From NCBI GenBank assembly GCA_002786715.1, contig PCTW01000043.1, positions 37,413-101,412 of the forward strand: 64,000 nucleotides of DNA, in the 5' to 3' direction. The number at the start of each line of letters is the position of its first letter. Positions within the stretch are counted from its first letter, which is position 1. This document shows positions 35,944 through 45,653 of this stretch, in pieces. The notes under the pieces were generated by a model. The model had not been told where the DNA came from. It worked only from the letters and a program-made list of their open reading frames with translations, and ran no database searches. This DNA comes from Bdellovibrio sp. CG22_combo_CG10-13_8_21_14_all_39_27 (GTDB lineage: Bacteria; Bdellovibrionota; Bacteriovoracia; Bacteriovoracales; Bacteriovoracaceae). The translations under genes and the position numbers were made by a program.

Positions 35944-37685
35944 GATCTTAAACGCCACTCAGTGATTTTTATTTTATTGTCCTCAACCTCAAGAGAGAGG
36001 TTGGCAAAATCGCATAAATGTTGAAGAAGCTTTGATTTCTCGACCCGCCCAAGAAAATGGCTACTCACTGGGAATTTAATCTCTAGCGAATCATCCTTCT
36101 CAACCAACTCCCCTTTAAGTGTTGTTTGCTTGGCATTTTCGGGCGATATCAATCGAAAGTGTGCAAATTCAGTTAGCGTCTCATTTAAGGCTAAGTAGAA
36201 AATCATGGCGAGCACTGATGGATTTACCTTCTTAATGAACTTTCCATCTTTTTGATATTTTGGAAACTCAAGCATGCAATGGCTCTCAACCATTCTGAAA
36301 CTCATAAGCGTAATCGCGCGCTTAAAGGACTCTTCAATCGACATTTCAATAGCATTGTTCGTATTGGCCCGACTAAAGCCTAAAAAAATCTCAATGAGCT
36401 CACGACATCTTTTTGAACTCTCTTTCATGTCTTTAAGGTCTTGTATGATCTCGCTGTCAAATTCATCCGCGATTAAAAGATAATCAATTGCCGCCAAAAT
36501 ACCGGCAATTGGATTTTTAAGTTCGTGCGCAATCGAACTGCTGATAATGCCCAATTGCTCATTAGACATTCCATTGAGTTGAGCCTCTGAAAAAGTATTC
36601 ACCATTTTTGAATGAATTGAACAAAGAACAAAAAGATTTACTGCTTGATGGATTTCTTCTCTCCCTTGGATTTTAATTCGTTGAATGTCGTACTGAATAT
36701 TTTGTAACATCAGTTGATCATCATTTTCAAAAGACAATAGTCGATTGGGAAGAACATCCAAACGTTCAAACGATTTATTGTGGGCAAGGAGATCTCCTTT
36801 GTCCGTGATAAGGGCCAAAGGATAGGGAAAATTCTTAAATATGAGATCGAGTAACATTGATTCATTTTTAGCTTCAAATTGCAACTGATCTCGAAAGATA
36901 TAGGTATCAACTAAATTGAAAAGGACGACAAATATGACATATTTGAATGAACCTTTTTTTGAATTGAGTGAATACCGTAAATAAATGAATTCATCATTAC
37001 GAGGGATTGGAACATAATAATAATTTCGACCGACTTGGGAGAGCTCTTTATAAAGGGAATCGCGATCATCTACTCCGACATCACTTAAATAATCCCATTT
37101 CTTTAAAAAGGTATTAATGACTTTAAAGAAATCACCATGATCAGAACAAGAAAAAGCTTCATGTCTTAGAACTGCTAATTCTTTAAAAAAAGTAATCATC
37201 TCCTGAGCATCTTGAGATAAATGAGAAGTTTTAAATTGGCTTAGAATCTCTTTGGAGATAATGGCCAGGTAGTCTTTGGCTTCTTTATTCATCTTATGAA
37301 GAATATTCAACCATTCCACTTGATTTTCACTTAACTGTAATTTGAAACCAGCTTGATCAATTTCATTTAAAACTTTTCTTAATTCATTTTGGTTCTCAAA
37401 ATCAAGAGGAAGCACATCAGAACCCAAATGAGGTTTTGCTTCGCTCGATAAGATAAAACAATAGGGGTATTTCTTTTTGAGCCTTTGGCAATCTTGAGCA
37501 GTGAGGTTTTCAGAGGCAAAAACGACAACTCCACTGAGATTTAATTCGTCCCAGTCCTTAACTTCTTTTTCTTTAAAACTTTTGTAGTGAACAAAATCAT
37601 TAAGATAAGAAAAATGACTAATTAAATCTTTATCAAATACGATATTGATATAAGGATAACCTTGCGCCAGATCTAATAAGTCCAT
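35940..37685 (-). CDS. Histidine-kinase-like protein with degenerate ATPase domain
   Basis: This 581-residue protein has an N-terminal part (1-112) resembling a receiver fold but without clear phosphoacceptor geometry. A PAS-like patch lies near 285-310 (FPYPLALITDKGDLLAHN). The dimerisation/phosphoacceptor helix is well kept: SSSIAHELKNPIAGILAAI with His387. The ATP-binding domain keeps an N-box-like LALNETLTEFAH (Asn501), but the DxGxG and GxGL glycine motifs that hold ATP are missing. It may have lost kinase activity or act as a phosphotransfer or sensor partner. No transmembrane helix is evident. It is the last gene of the ftsE-to-xseA operon, 5 bases after the M23 lipoprotein gene. Confidence 0.78.
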   Translation of the reverse strand: MDLLDLAQGYPYINIVFDKDLISHFSYLNDFVHYKSFKEKEVKDWDELNLSGVVVFASENLTAQDCQRLKKKYPYCFILSSEAKPHLGSDVLPLDFENQNELRKVLNEIDQAGFKLQLSENQVEWLNILHKMNKEAKDYLAIISKEILSQFKTSHLSQDAQEMITFFKELAVLRHEAFSCSDHGDFFKVINTFLKKWDYLSDVGVDDRDSLYKELSQVGRNYYYVPIPRNDEFIYLRYSLNSKKGSFKYVIFVVLFNLVDTYIFRDQLQFEAKNESMLLDLIFKNFPYPLALITDKGDLLAHNKSFERLDVLPNRLLSFENDDQLMLQNIQYDIQRIKIQGREEIHQAVNLFVLCSIHSKMVNTFSEAQLNGMSNEQLGIISSSIAHELKNPIAGILAAIDYLLIADEFDSEIIQDLKDMKESSKRCRELIEIFLGFSRANTNNAIEMSIEESFKRAITLMSFRMVESHCMLEFPKYQKDGKFIKKVNPSVLAMIFYLALNETLTEFAHFRLISPENAKQTTLKGELVEKDDSLEIKFPVSSHFLGRVEKSKLLQHLCDFANLSLEVEDNKIKITEWRLRS

Positions 37686-37690
37686 GATGC

Positions 37691-38551
37691 CTACTTACTT
37701 GAATTGACCAATGAGTGACCATCGATAAATTCGCCCTCAATCTTAACACCCCAATGAAGATGCGGTCCTGTCACTCTTCCTGTTGCCCCAGACAGACCAA
37801 TTATCGCCCCTTGAGGTGCCATTTCACCTTCAACAGCATTGAGCTTTGAAAGGTGTCCATAAATGGTAAAAATGCCAAGTCCGTGATCAATGGTTACAGT
37901 ATTCCCTGTGAAAAAAAGCTCTCTTGCAACTACGACTCGTCCAGCATTTGCAGCTTTAATTGGCTCTCCAACTGGTGCTCTAAAGTCTGTTCCGAGGTGT
38001 TGAGTTTGTTTTTTCTTATTAAATACTCTTCGCGATCCATAGATTGAAGTGATTTCAGAATCAATAGGCAACTCAAAAGCCTCTGAGAACATAGGATTTT
38101 GAGGCGAAGCCCTATATACGCTATTTAAAAAGATCTGCTCCGTTTGAACACGTTTCTGATCGGCTTTAGATAAAACAACTCTCTTCATATCAACTTTTAA
38201 GGTTTCGGAAGGAAACTCCTTTGGTAAAACCTGATACTCAGCAATTTTGATATTGTTAGCAGTACAATTAAAAGGTTTAAAATTTGAGAAATAAGATTCT
38301 ACTACAAAAGCCGAATAATGATCTTCTTCTCTGAACACAGTTATATCTTTTTCTGAGCAGTTAATTTTTGTTATATCAACCGGAAATGAAAATTTCAATT
38401 TAGTGACTTCGCCTGGCTTAATGGTAAGTTTCTGGACCACAATTGGAGAAACTTTTTGTTTCGTTGATAAAGAAGTTTCAGCCTTTTGCAAGGGCTTAAC
38501 CTGAGAGCAAGCACTGGAAAAAATGAGTATAAAAATTAAGATCTGTTTCAT
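37691..38551 (-). CDS. M23 (LytM-type) metallopeptidase lipoprotein
   Basis: This 286-residue protein starts at 38551 behind GGAG, 2 bases after the xseA stop; a TTG at 38557 is less likely. The lipobox FSSAC is followed by about 150 residues of beta sequence, then the LytM domain with intact zinc ligands: HLGTDF and GPHLHWG, plus YGSRRVFN and VTIDHGLGIFTIYGHL. It should cut peptidoglycan crosslinks. It shares an operon with FtsEX and the LytM-like EnvC, suggesting a role in cell separation. Confidence 0.93.
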   Translation of the reverse strand: MKQILIFILIFSSACSQVKPLQKAETSLSTKQKVSPIVVQKLTIKPGEVTKLKFSFPVDITKINCSEKDITVFREEDHYSAFVVESYFSNFKPFNCTANNIKIAEYQVLPKEFPSETLKVDMKRVVLSKADQKRVQTEQIFLNSVYRASPQNPMFSEAFELPIDSEITSIYGSRRVFNKKKQTQHLGTDFRAPVGEPIKAANAGRVVVARELFFTGNTVTIDHGLGIFTIYGHLSKLNAVEGEMAPQGAIIGLSGATGRVTGPHLHWGVKIEGEFIDGHSLVNSSK

Positions 38552-38553
38552 GT

Positions 38554-39849
38554 TCAACTCCGTTTGACAACTTTCCCAATTCCATCATGAAAATGTAAAG
38601 TCAATTCACTTTCATTATCAAGTGTTTCAAAGTCTGTAGTATTTGAAATGCAATCACCTTTTTGAGATGTCACAAAACTGTAACCACGACTTAAAACATT
38701 TTTGGGATTTAAGGATTCTAAAATTTGAAATTTATGTTCAAGTTTTTCTTTTTCTTCTCTTATTCTTTCACCAATTGCATCGTTCATTCGAACTTCAAGC
38801 TCATCCATAAGTTGTAGTTTTTCGTCTAATCTGAGAAGCTGCAGAGATCTTTCTTCAAAATGAAGTTTAACGAATCGATGTTTTAGCTCATAGATATTTG
38901 AAATTAATTTCTGGATGGCCTTTTGAGGGTGGCGAATTGAAAGGGCGCTTTTCTTTTCATTAAGAATTGATGCCATTTGTTGCTGAAGGTTACGAATCTG
39001 ATTGCTAAGATTCTCTTTCACACTCATTTGATATTCTGTTAATACTTCAGCAGCCGCAGAAGGAGTTTCGGCGCGAAAATCGGCAACAAAATCGGCAATT
39101 GTATAATCGACCTGGTGGCCGACAGCACTAATCGTCGGAATGGGACAATTATAGATATCCCAGGCCAATGCTTCATCATTAAAAGACCAAAGGTCTTCTA
39201 TCGCTCCCCCACCTCTTCCAAGGACTACAACATCAAATTGTTTCTCCGGTGGATTTTTCAAATGATATTCAATACAGCGGTGAAGGGCCGATCTTAAACT
39301 AGCGGCTGATCCATCACCCTGAACAACAGCAGGGATTATGACAATATCCATCGAAATAGAGCGTCTCTCAAAGATATTCAAAAAGTCTTGTAAAGCAGCT
39401 CCACCTGGAGCAGTAATGATAGCTACTCGCTGAGGAAACTTGGGTATGGCCTTTTTGTTCTCAACATCGAACAAACCTTCTGAGGCTAACTTCTTTTTTA
39501 AAAGTTCATATTGCTCGAAAAGTGTTCCACGTCCAGCAGCTGAAACTCTTTTAACAATTAATTGAAATTGACCTTTTTTCACATAAACACTAATTGAACC
39601 AGTGCATGTAATTTTATCACCATTTTTGATTTTTTTAACTTCTGGATTTCGAAGGGCATCACCTCTAAAAAGGGCACAGCTCAAAGAAGCTTCAGAATCA
39701 GAAAGATTAAAATAATAATGACCGGCAGTTGAAGCTGACAAATTAGAGACTTCACCAGTTACAAATAAGCTGATGAACTCGGACTCTAAATTGTTTTTAA
39801 TCGAATAGACAACCTCTGAGACTGTCCACTCTTCACTTGCTTCAGACAT
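38554..39849 (-). CDS. xseA: Exodeoxyribonuclease VII large subunit
   Basis: This 431-residue protein is the normal length. The N-terminal OB domain has WTVSEVVYSIKNNLE and GEVSNLSASTAGHYYFNL. The catalytic domain has FPQRVAIITAPGGAALQDF, VVVLGRGGGAIEDLWSFNDE and PTISAVGHQVDYTIADFVADFRAETPSAAAE, followed by the long coiled-coil region. It degrades single-stranded DNA with the small subunit XseB, which is not in this window. It lies 10 bases after ctpA. Confidence 0.96.
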   Translation of the reverse strand: MSEASEEWTVSEVVYSIKNNLESEFISLFVTGEVSNLSASTAGHYYFNLSDSEASLSCALFRGDALRNPEVKKIKNGDKITCTGSISVYVKKGQFQLIVKRVSAAGRGTLFEQYELLKKKLASEGLFDVENKKAIPKFPQRVAIITAPGGAALQDFLNIFERRSISMDIVIIPAVVQGDGSAASLRSALHRCIEYHLKNPPEKQFDVVVLGRGGGAIEDLWSFNDEALAWDIYNCPIPTISAVGHQVDYTIADFVADFRAETPSAAAEVLTEYQMSVKENLSNQIRNLQQQMASILNEKKSALSIRHPQKAIQKLISNIYELKHRFVKLHFEERSLQLLRLDEKLQLMDELEVRMNDAIGERIREEKEKLEHKFQILESLNPKNVLSRGYSFVTSQKGDCISNTTDFETLDNESELTLHFHDGIGKVVKRS

Positions 39850-39859
39850 TTATGTCCCA

Positions 39860-41284
39860 TTATTTTTTTAAGCTTTCGTAAACATCAATTGTTTTAATGT
39901 AATTGACCGCTTGAATAACTTGATAATCTTCACTCGGCTTTATATTACGGTTTTGATCATCATCCTCAGTTGTAGCGACAGTCGTTTTCTTTTGATTACG
40001 AGCTTTCTTTATTTCTTCGATACGTTTCTTACGATCTTCATACTCTCTTTTTTCACGAGCTTTCTTTTCTTCGTCTGTTTCAATTGTGGCAGTTAGATGA
40101 TTTCTGAGGTCTGCTTCTCGGAGATAACGGCCTTCGCGACGATTACTTTCAACCCAGCTTGCTTCAAAGTCATCAAGCTGGACATCAGGAGTGATACCAA
40201 TGGCCTGAATTTTACGATTTAATGGAGTCATGTACTGTGCAATTGTTAATTTTACACCTTGTTGGTCATCAATCTTAATAAGATTCTGAACAGAACCCTT
40301 ACCAAATGACTGTGATCCCATAATAATAGCGCGCTTCGAATCTTGTAAAGCTCCTGAAACAATTTCTGAAGCCGAAGCTGATGAGCCATTGATTAAAACG
40401 ACAACAGGTATTTCAGTTTCTTTATAACCACTCTTTTTAACATAACGGATTTCTTTTTGCTTAGGATCTCGACCTTCAGTTGAAACGACAATTCCATCTT
40501 TCATAAAAATTGAAGAAACATTTACTGCTTCATCAAGCAATCCGCCAGGATTTGAACGAAGATCAAAAATAATACCTTTCAAACCTCCCTTCGCTTCACT
40601 TTCTTTTCGATGTTTTTTAAAGGCTGCAATCATTTGCTCAGCTGAGCCTTGTTGAAATTGAGTTAAGCGGACATAACTAAATTGACCATCAATCAATTCA
40701 GACTTAACTGCTTCGATCTTGATAATTTCTCTTTTCAAAACAAATTGTTTAATTCCTTCTCCACCTTCACGAACGATACCAATATTAATTTTATCTCCGA
40801 GCTTGCCTCTCATGCGATCAACGGCCTCGTCTAAAGTCAGGCCAATAGTTGGTTCGTGATTGATTTCGACAATTTTATCTCCAGCTTTTATACCTGCTTT
40901 AAAAGCCGGAGTGTCATCAATTGGAGTAATAACAAGTAGAACTCCGTCTTTTTGAGTCACTTCAATTCCAAGTCCACCAAATTCTCCCTTAGTGTCTTCT
41001 TGCATTTTGGCAAATACCTGTTGATCCAAAAATTGAGAATGTGGATCAAGCGTGTTCATCATTCCTCTAATTGCCCCTGAGATTAATTTATCAGTATCGA
41101 CTTCTCTATAATATTGAGACTCTATTAGAAAAAGTACTTTATTGAAGAGTTCTAACTTCTCAAATCTTGAACGATCTGTATTTGTTGGAGCATCTACAGT
41201 CTTGCCTTTTTTTCCAGCAGCAAAAGTTGAATTTAAACAAAGCATGAGAATAGCAATCGTAGATAGCTTACGAAACGTTAGCAT
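39860..41284 (-). CDS. ctpA: Carboxy-terminal processing protease (S41)
   Basis: This 474-residue protein has a signal peptide ending STFAA. The PDZ domain (about 102-185) has FGGLGIEVT and AGIKAGDKIVEIN. The S41 domain has the Ser-Lys dyad: Ser304 in INGSSASASEIV and Lys329 in SFGKGSVQ, 25 residues apart as in Prc. The C-terminal tail is Lys/Glu-rich and probably disordered. CtpA trims C-termini of envelope proteins and peptidoglycan hydrolases. It follows envC by 27 bases, a common arrangement. Confidence 0.95.
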   Translation of the reverse strand: MLTFRKLSTIAILMLCLNSTFAAGKKGKTVDAPTNTDRSRFEKLELFNKVLFLIESQYYREVDTDKLISGAIRGMMNTLDPHSQFLDQQVFAKMQEDTKGEFGGLGIEVTQKDGVLLVITPIDDTPAFKAGIKAGDKIVEINHEPTIGLTLDEAVDRMRGKLGDKINIGIVREGGEGIKQFVLKREIIKIEAVKSELIDGQFSYVRLTQFQQGSAEQMIAAFKKHRKESEAKGGLKGIIFDLRSNPGGLLDEAVNVSSIFMKDGIVVSTEGRDPKQKEIRYVKKSGYKETEIPVVVLINGSSASASEIVSGALQDSKRAIIMGSQSFGKGSVQNLIKIDDQQGVKLTIAQYMTPLNRKIQAIGITPDVQLDDFEASWVESNRREGRYLREADLRNHLTATIETDEEKKAREKREYEDRKKRIEEIKKARNQKKTTVATTEDDDQNRNIKPSEDYQVIQAVNYIKTIDVYESLKK

Positions 41285-41311
41285 GAGAAACCTCTTAGAA
41301 TATTATTGAAA

Positions 41312-42355
41312 TTATATTTTTGACTGATTAAGTGAATGAGCAGCGAACTTGGAAGAATCAAGTAATGGGAATGTGTTTTGAACTTTATTTTTTTGCCGTA
41401 ATTCAAAGTAAATTTTTCCCTTTCCTGAGGATTCTTCCTGAGTGTAGCCCAAGACGTCTGAAGTACTTACAATCATACCTTTTTCTACCTTAGGGGTAAA
41501 CTGACCAAGTATGACTGATCGTGTCTCATCACCATGATCTATCATGACAACATTACCGTAAGTCGAAAGTGAACCTGTAAATAAAATTCGCCCTTTTTGA
41601 GTTGCCAGCACTGGTTTTTTTCCAGAGTAACTAAAGGTGACTCCTTTCTTCTTGTATTCTACAGACAAGAATTCCTCAATAGGTGGAGCGTAGATAGCAA
41701 GCAAACTTGAACTAAGCTTACTATGTTGTTTTTTGATCTTCTGAGTTGCTTGAGTAGCTGCGAGTTTGAGTTGGATCTTTTCTAAGGTTTCTCTCTCTAC
41801 TAAATAACTTTTTGCAGCATCACTTTTTTTAATTTCGAGATCACCCAACAATTGCCCTAGGTCATTTTCGAGGGTGACATATTCAGTCAGTTTTTCTTGC
41901 TGACTTTGAAGCTCTAATTGCTGCTTCAAATTACTTTTCTCTACTGTCTCCAATTCTTTCAACTGAGACTGCAAAGAAATCATTATAAATTTATGCGCCA
42001 TCATATCTTTTGCATTCAATTGGCCGCCCAAAGAATTAACCACGGCAATCTTCATCCGTTTATTTATTTCATTTTGAAGATTTTGAATTTCTGCTTGGCC
42101 TTGGTGAAGTCTTTTCTCCACTAAACTCAAGCTCTCTTCGATATCTTTTCTAACTTTAACTGTAGACAAAAATTTCTTATTAGCCTGATTCAGACTGTTT
42201 TCAAGATTTTTAATTTTTGTTGTGAGAACAGCAATCTCTTTTTTTCTAGAAACAGCTTCATTTCTCAATTGCTCGACGGTTGTCGCTTGCGGTGGAGCAA
42301 TTGCAGCAAAAGCGGTTGAAAATAAAAATAAAAAAGAGAGACTTTTTAACGCCAA
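41312..42355 (-). CDS. envC: EnvC-like murein hydrolase activator
   Basis: This protein of about 347 residues has a signal peptide, a long coiled coil (about 20-210) and a C-terminal LytM domain. The LytM zinc ligands are missing (STYGNVVMIDHGDE, KIYFELRQKNK), as in EnvC, which activates amidases rather than cutting itself. The start is unclear: the frame runs back to 42442 inside ftsX, but TTG at 42355, with AAGGAAG 8 bases upstream, gives a clean signal peptide. GTG at 42361 is an alternative. EnvC binds the periplasmic loop of FtsX, whose gene directly precedes it. Confidence 0.88.
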   Translation of the reverse strand: MALKSLSFLFLFSTAFAAIAPPQATTVEQLRNEAVSRKKEIAVLTTKIKNLENSLNQANKKFLSTVKVRKDIEESLSLVEKRLHQGQAEIQNLQNEINKRMKIAVVNSLGGQLNAKDMMAHKFIMISLQSQLKELETVEKSNLKQQLELQSQQEKLTEYVTLENDLGQLLGDLEIKKSDAAKSYLVERETLEKIQLKLAATQATQKIKKQHSKLSSSLLAIYAPPIEEFLSVEYKKKGVTFSYSGKKPVLATQKGRILFTGSLSTYGNVVMIDHGDETRSVILGQFTPKVEKGMIVSTSDVLGYTQEESSGKGKIYFELRQKNKVQNTFPLLDSSKFAAHSLNQSKI

Positions 42356-43134
42356 GACCACTTCCTTAGTCCCATGACTAAAAAAACGAAAACAATCATA
42401 CCGAGAGCAATTCCCCCGCCAATGAGTGAAGGATTGCCCCATAAAAAATTTAATCCCACGAGTGGCAATAAAAAAGTAAACAGAAGCACCAGCGAACTCT
42501 TAAGCTGGACCCCATCAACTCTTTGGAAATTCTCTATCAAGTAACTTTCTCTTTGAAGATTTTCCGACAACGAGAACAAAGAACCAATCCAAATAAACGC
42601 CAAAAAGGCATAAACCCAATTGAGAGGATTCTCGATTGGAGATTTTTTGTGCACTTTAAAGAGTTCAGCTTCAGGTCTCTTTATTGAACTTAAAGTAACG
42701 TTGTCCTTGCCCACTAAACGCTGAACATATTCCATCACTAATCCCTCACTTCTTTCAGTAAGGGCTTCTTTAAAAATAACTTTCAATCCTGCATAATGAT
42801 CATCAATAAAATCAGTATACTTGTCGAGATCACCAATGTTCCAACTCGACATGATATTTTTCCATTCAGCTTTCAAGTCCTTTTCATTAACAATGTTAAC
42901 TGACTCGACCCCGGGCAATTCTCTTAGCTTTCTTGCCAATCTTTGATGGTTTTCAGTGCCAGCGACTAGAGCATGAAAGAATGATTTAGGAGATTCAATT
43001 TTTTTTCCTAAAACTTCATCAACGTAGAGATGCTGAACCGACAAAGTAAAAATGAGCATGGAACTTAAGCCAAAGCTTAAGCAAGAAATAAAATGTTTTC
43101 GCATAAGCGTAAAAGTGAGATTTAAATAAAGCAT
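42346..43134 (-). CDS. ftsX: Cell-division protein FtsX
   Basis: This 262-residue protein has four membrane helices (about 14-32, 173-190, 212-232, 236-256) and a periplasmic domain between the first two with RLARKLRELPGVESVNIVNEKDLKAEW, the FtsX pattern. With FtsE it forms an ABC-type complex that controls septal peptidoglycan cutting through EnvC. It overlaps ftsE by 13 bases and envC by about 10. Confidence 0.9.
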   Translation of the reverse strand: MLYLNLTFTLMRKHFISCLSFGLSSMLIFTLSVQHLYVDEVLGKKIESPKSFFHALVAGTENHQRLARKLRELPGVESVNIVNEKDLKAEWKNIMSSWNIGDLDKYTDFIDDHYAGLKVIFKEALTERSEGLVMEYVQRLVGKDNVTLSSIKRPEAELFKVHKKSPIENPLNWVYAFLAFIWIGSLFSLSENLQRESYLIENFQRVDGVQLKSSLVLLFTFLLPLVGLNFLWGNPSLIGGGIALGMIVFVFLVMGLRKWSWR

Positions 43135-43853
43135 GCATTCCCCGAATAGACTAAGCGTCCCTTATCTAGATGAACAATTCGACCACTTAACTTGGCAATC
43201 ATTTCTCTATTATGTGAAGCCCAAATGACGGTCATCCCTCTTTTTGTATTGTAGAGATTCAAAATATCAAAAAGTCTTTTTGAATTGTCATAATCAAGTG
43301 AGCTGGTAGGTTCGTCCGCTAAAACCACATCAGGTCTGGTTAAAAGGGCACGCATAAAACCAACTTTCTGCTTAAGTCCCCCATTAGCGTCTTTAACTTT
43401 AAGATGAAGGCGATCTGCGATTCCTAGTATATTTGCGAGCTCATCAAGATCTTGCTTGAATTCATTTTTATTGCGATAAATTCTGCGATCATAGGCGGTC
43501 CAGAGATTGTCTTCACAAGTTCTATTCTCAATCAGCCTTAAATCTTGAAAGATATTGGCGACAAATAACTTTCTATCTCCACCACGATGAGGAGCAATGA
43601 CTTTACCTTGATCTGGTTCTACTAAACCTGATAACACTTTAAGCAATGTCGTTTTTCCTGCCCCCGAAATTCCTGTAAGAAAAACGATCTCGCCTCTCTC
43701 TACTTTAAGATGAACATTTTTAAGAGCATCAATGGCTCCGTATTTAAGGGAAACATCTTCTAGATAAAAGACGATACTCGAATTTTTAAGTGTCCCCAGA
43801 GAAGAGTGGGATAACTTTTCTGATTTACTTCCCTGTAACGTTTTCTGCCACAT
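43122..43853 (-). CDS. ftsE: Cell-division ATP-binding protein FtsE
   Basis: This 243-residue ABC ATPase has Walker A in GISGAGKTTLLK, Walker B in VVLADEPTSSLD and the H-loop WASHNRE. The signature loop is unusual: it reads DANGGLKQKVGFMRALL where most FtsE have LSGGEQQR. About 30 residues precede the core domain, which is longer than usual. It is the first gene of ftsEX-envC-ctpA-xseA-M23-kinase, preceded by AAGGAAT. Confidence 0.93.
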   Translation of the reverse strand: MWQKTLQGSKSEKLSHSSLGTLKNSSIVFYLEDVSLKYGAIDALKNVHLKVERGEIVFLTGISGAGKTTLLKVLSGLVEPDQGKVIAPHRGGDRKLFVANIFQDLRLIENRTCEDNLWTAYDRRIYRNKNEFKQDLDELANILGIADRLHLKVKDANGGLKQKVGFMRALLTRPDVVLADEPTSSLDYDNSKRLFDILNLYNTKRGMTVIWASHNREMIAKLSGRIVHLDKGRLVYSGNACFI

Positions 43854-43929
43854 ACCGACTATTCCTTAAGTCTTTCAATCATCCTGATTGAATTGCGTCA
43901 CCTGAACGGTGCTCACGTATTATTGTAGC

Positions 43930-43964
43930 AAAAAGGATGGACTTGCGTCCAGCGGTCCATCCTT
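43930..43964 (-). terminator. Terminator after the S8 protease gene at 43991
   Basis: A 10-bp perfect stem AAGGATGGAC / GTCCATCCTT with a 12-base loop. On the minus strand it ends in TTTTTG, 25 bases past the protease stop. Confidence 0.85.
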
Positions 43965-43990
43965 AATGTGTATAAAAATGACTAACTTTT

Positions 43991-45574
43991 CTAGATTTTT
44001 AGAGTATCCATCCAATCATCGCCTACTTGACCGTCTCGATTACCGTCTAAATCTCTTCCAAAAGCATCTTTCCAGCCTGAAGAGATGGCCCTCAATTCAT
44101 ATTGGCCAGCAGGTAAAGCCACTGAATACCTGAGTTCATTAGTCCCTAATTCGTAACTATTGATAGGTGTAAGAGAAGATTGGAGTCCTTTTTGATCTGT
44201 CACTATTAAAGCTCCTTGTCCTCTTAAACCCTCTCTCATCACACCCCAGAGACGTAGGGATAAAACTTTCGTTTTAGCATCATATTCAATGCCCTGAATT
44301 TTGAGTGTGCCGTATTTTTCAGTTACGGCCTTGGCCAAGTTAATTCTTCCAGCGCCCAGTTTATCTGTATAGCGAGAATTTGCGCCGTTGATATTGTCAG
44401 AAGACATAGTGAGCATCGCTAAAACTTCTCTCCGACTTTTTTCTGGATAAACACTCCAGAGATAGGCCATCGAAGCGGCGGCGACAGGTGAAGCCATCGA
44501 AGTTCCACTCATTTCCATATACTTGTTGCCTCTACCTAACGATAAAATAGGATTTCCGGGAGCAGCGATATCTACACCATATCCATAATTTGAAAATGAA
44601 CTTTTCACATCCCAATTAGATCTTTTACTTCCTGATTGCACAGAAGAAACGAGAATAATTTTTTCAACCTTAGTACGGGCTGACTGATGAGCACCACCAT
44701 TTCCAGCTGAATTAAAAACCAGTCCACCATTACGATAAACAGTATCAACGGCTTCCAAATAAATTTGATCTTCCGCTAAACCGTCAATGTTGTAACTGGT
44801 ATTTACAATTTTTGCTCCTCTTAAAGCTGCATACTGATAAGACTTTAATACAATTTCATTTGTCCATCTTCCCGAACCATAAAACTTAATCGGAAGCACT
44901 TTTACCATCGGCCCCATACCTGTGATACCAATTCCATTATTCCATGTTCCAGCAATAATTCCTGCGACGTGAGTTCCATGGGCACCATTCTTTGAGTCAC
45001 TCATGGGATTATTATCCCCTTCAGCAAAATCCCAACCTTGAACATCATCAACGAAGCCATTTTGATCATCATCAATATTATTGTTAGGAATTTCTAAAGC
45101 GTTAATACTAAGAGAAGACTTTAAGTCTTCATGAGTTAGATCAAAACCGTCATCCGTAACGGCAACCACGACTTCACTTTCGCCTTCTCTGTAGCTCCAA
45201 GCTTGATCAGAGTTAATCATTTCGTGATGATATTGCTTAGCGAACTGAGGATCATTTACTAGAGATTCTCGAGGATCACCTTCGAAACTCCGAACAGGCG
45301 CAATCCACTCAATAGATTGATCATTTTTAAATTCAGAAGACAAAGAAGTCAGAAGAAAGGGTGAAGCGGATTCAACTGCAAAAACTTCACCGCTAGACAG
45401 AGGTTGTCCCCATCTCTCAACTTTGAGTTCTGTTTGGCTTTTATTCTTGAGCATTGAGATGACGTTCTCAGCATTTGAAGACTTAATCAAAATTCGATTA
45501 GGACTTTCAATCCAATTTGCATGGGCACTTAAAGTAAAAAGAAAAGCGCCAACAACGCTCATTGAACGATTCAT
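43991..45574 (-). CDS. Secreted S8 serine protease with Ca-binding tail
   Basis: This 527-residue protein has GGAGGGG before the ATG and a signal peptide ending SAHA. A propeptide-like region (about 20-110) precedes the catalytic domain, where Asp141 (AVTDDGFD), His199 (GAHGTHVAG), Asn292 (NSAGN) and Ser359 (SGTSMASP) form the subtilisin site. An acidic calcium-like loop lies at 163-175. Near the C-terminus DLDGNRDGQVGDD looks like an EF-hand or dockerin calcium loop. It is a single-gene unit with its own terminator, and probably an exported protease suited to prey or polymer digestion. Confidence 0.95.
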   Translation of the reverse strand: MNRSMSVVGAFLFTLSAHANWIESPNRILIKSSNAENVISMLKNKSQTELKVERWGQPLSSGEVFAVESASPFLLTSLSSEFKNDQSIEWIAPVRSFEGDPRESLVNDPQFAKQYHHEMINSDQAWSYREGESEVVVAVTDDGFDLTHEDLKSSLSINALEIPNNNIDDDQNGFVDDVQGWDFAEGDNNPMSDSKNGAHGTHVAGIIAGTWNNGIGITGMGPMVKVLPIKFYGSGRWTNEIVLKSYQYAALRGAKIVNTSYNIDGLAEDQIYLEAVDTVYRNGGLVFNSAGNGGAHQSARTKVEKIILVSSVQSGSKRSNWDVKSSFSNYGYGVDIAAPGNPILSLGRGNKYMEMSGTSMASPVAAASMAYLWSVYPEKSRREVLAMLTMSSDNINGANSRYTDKLGAGRINLAKAVTEKYGTLKIQGIEYDAKTKVLSLRLWGVMREGLRGQGALIVTDQKGLQSSLTPINSYELGTNELRYSVALPAGQYELRAISSGWKDAFGRDLDGNRDGQVGDDWMDTLKI

Positions 45575-45653
45575 ATCCCCTCCTTGGAATAATCAAAAGA
45601 TAATCTTATTCTAAGGTTGAATCTGATTTCATCACAGAGATTGAAAGCAATTG

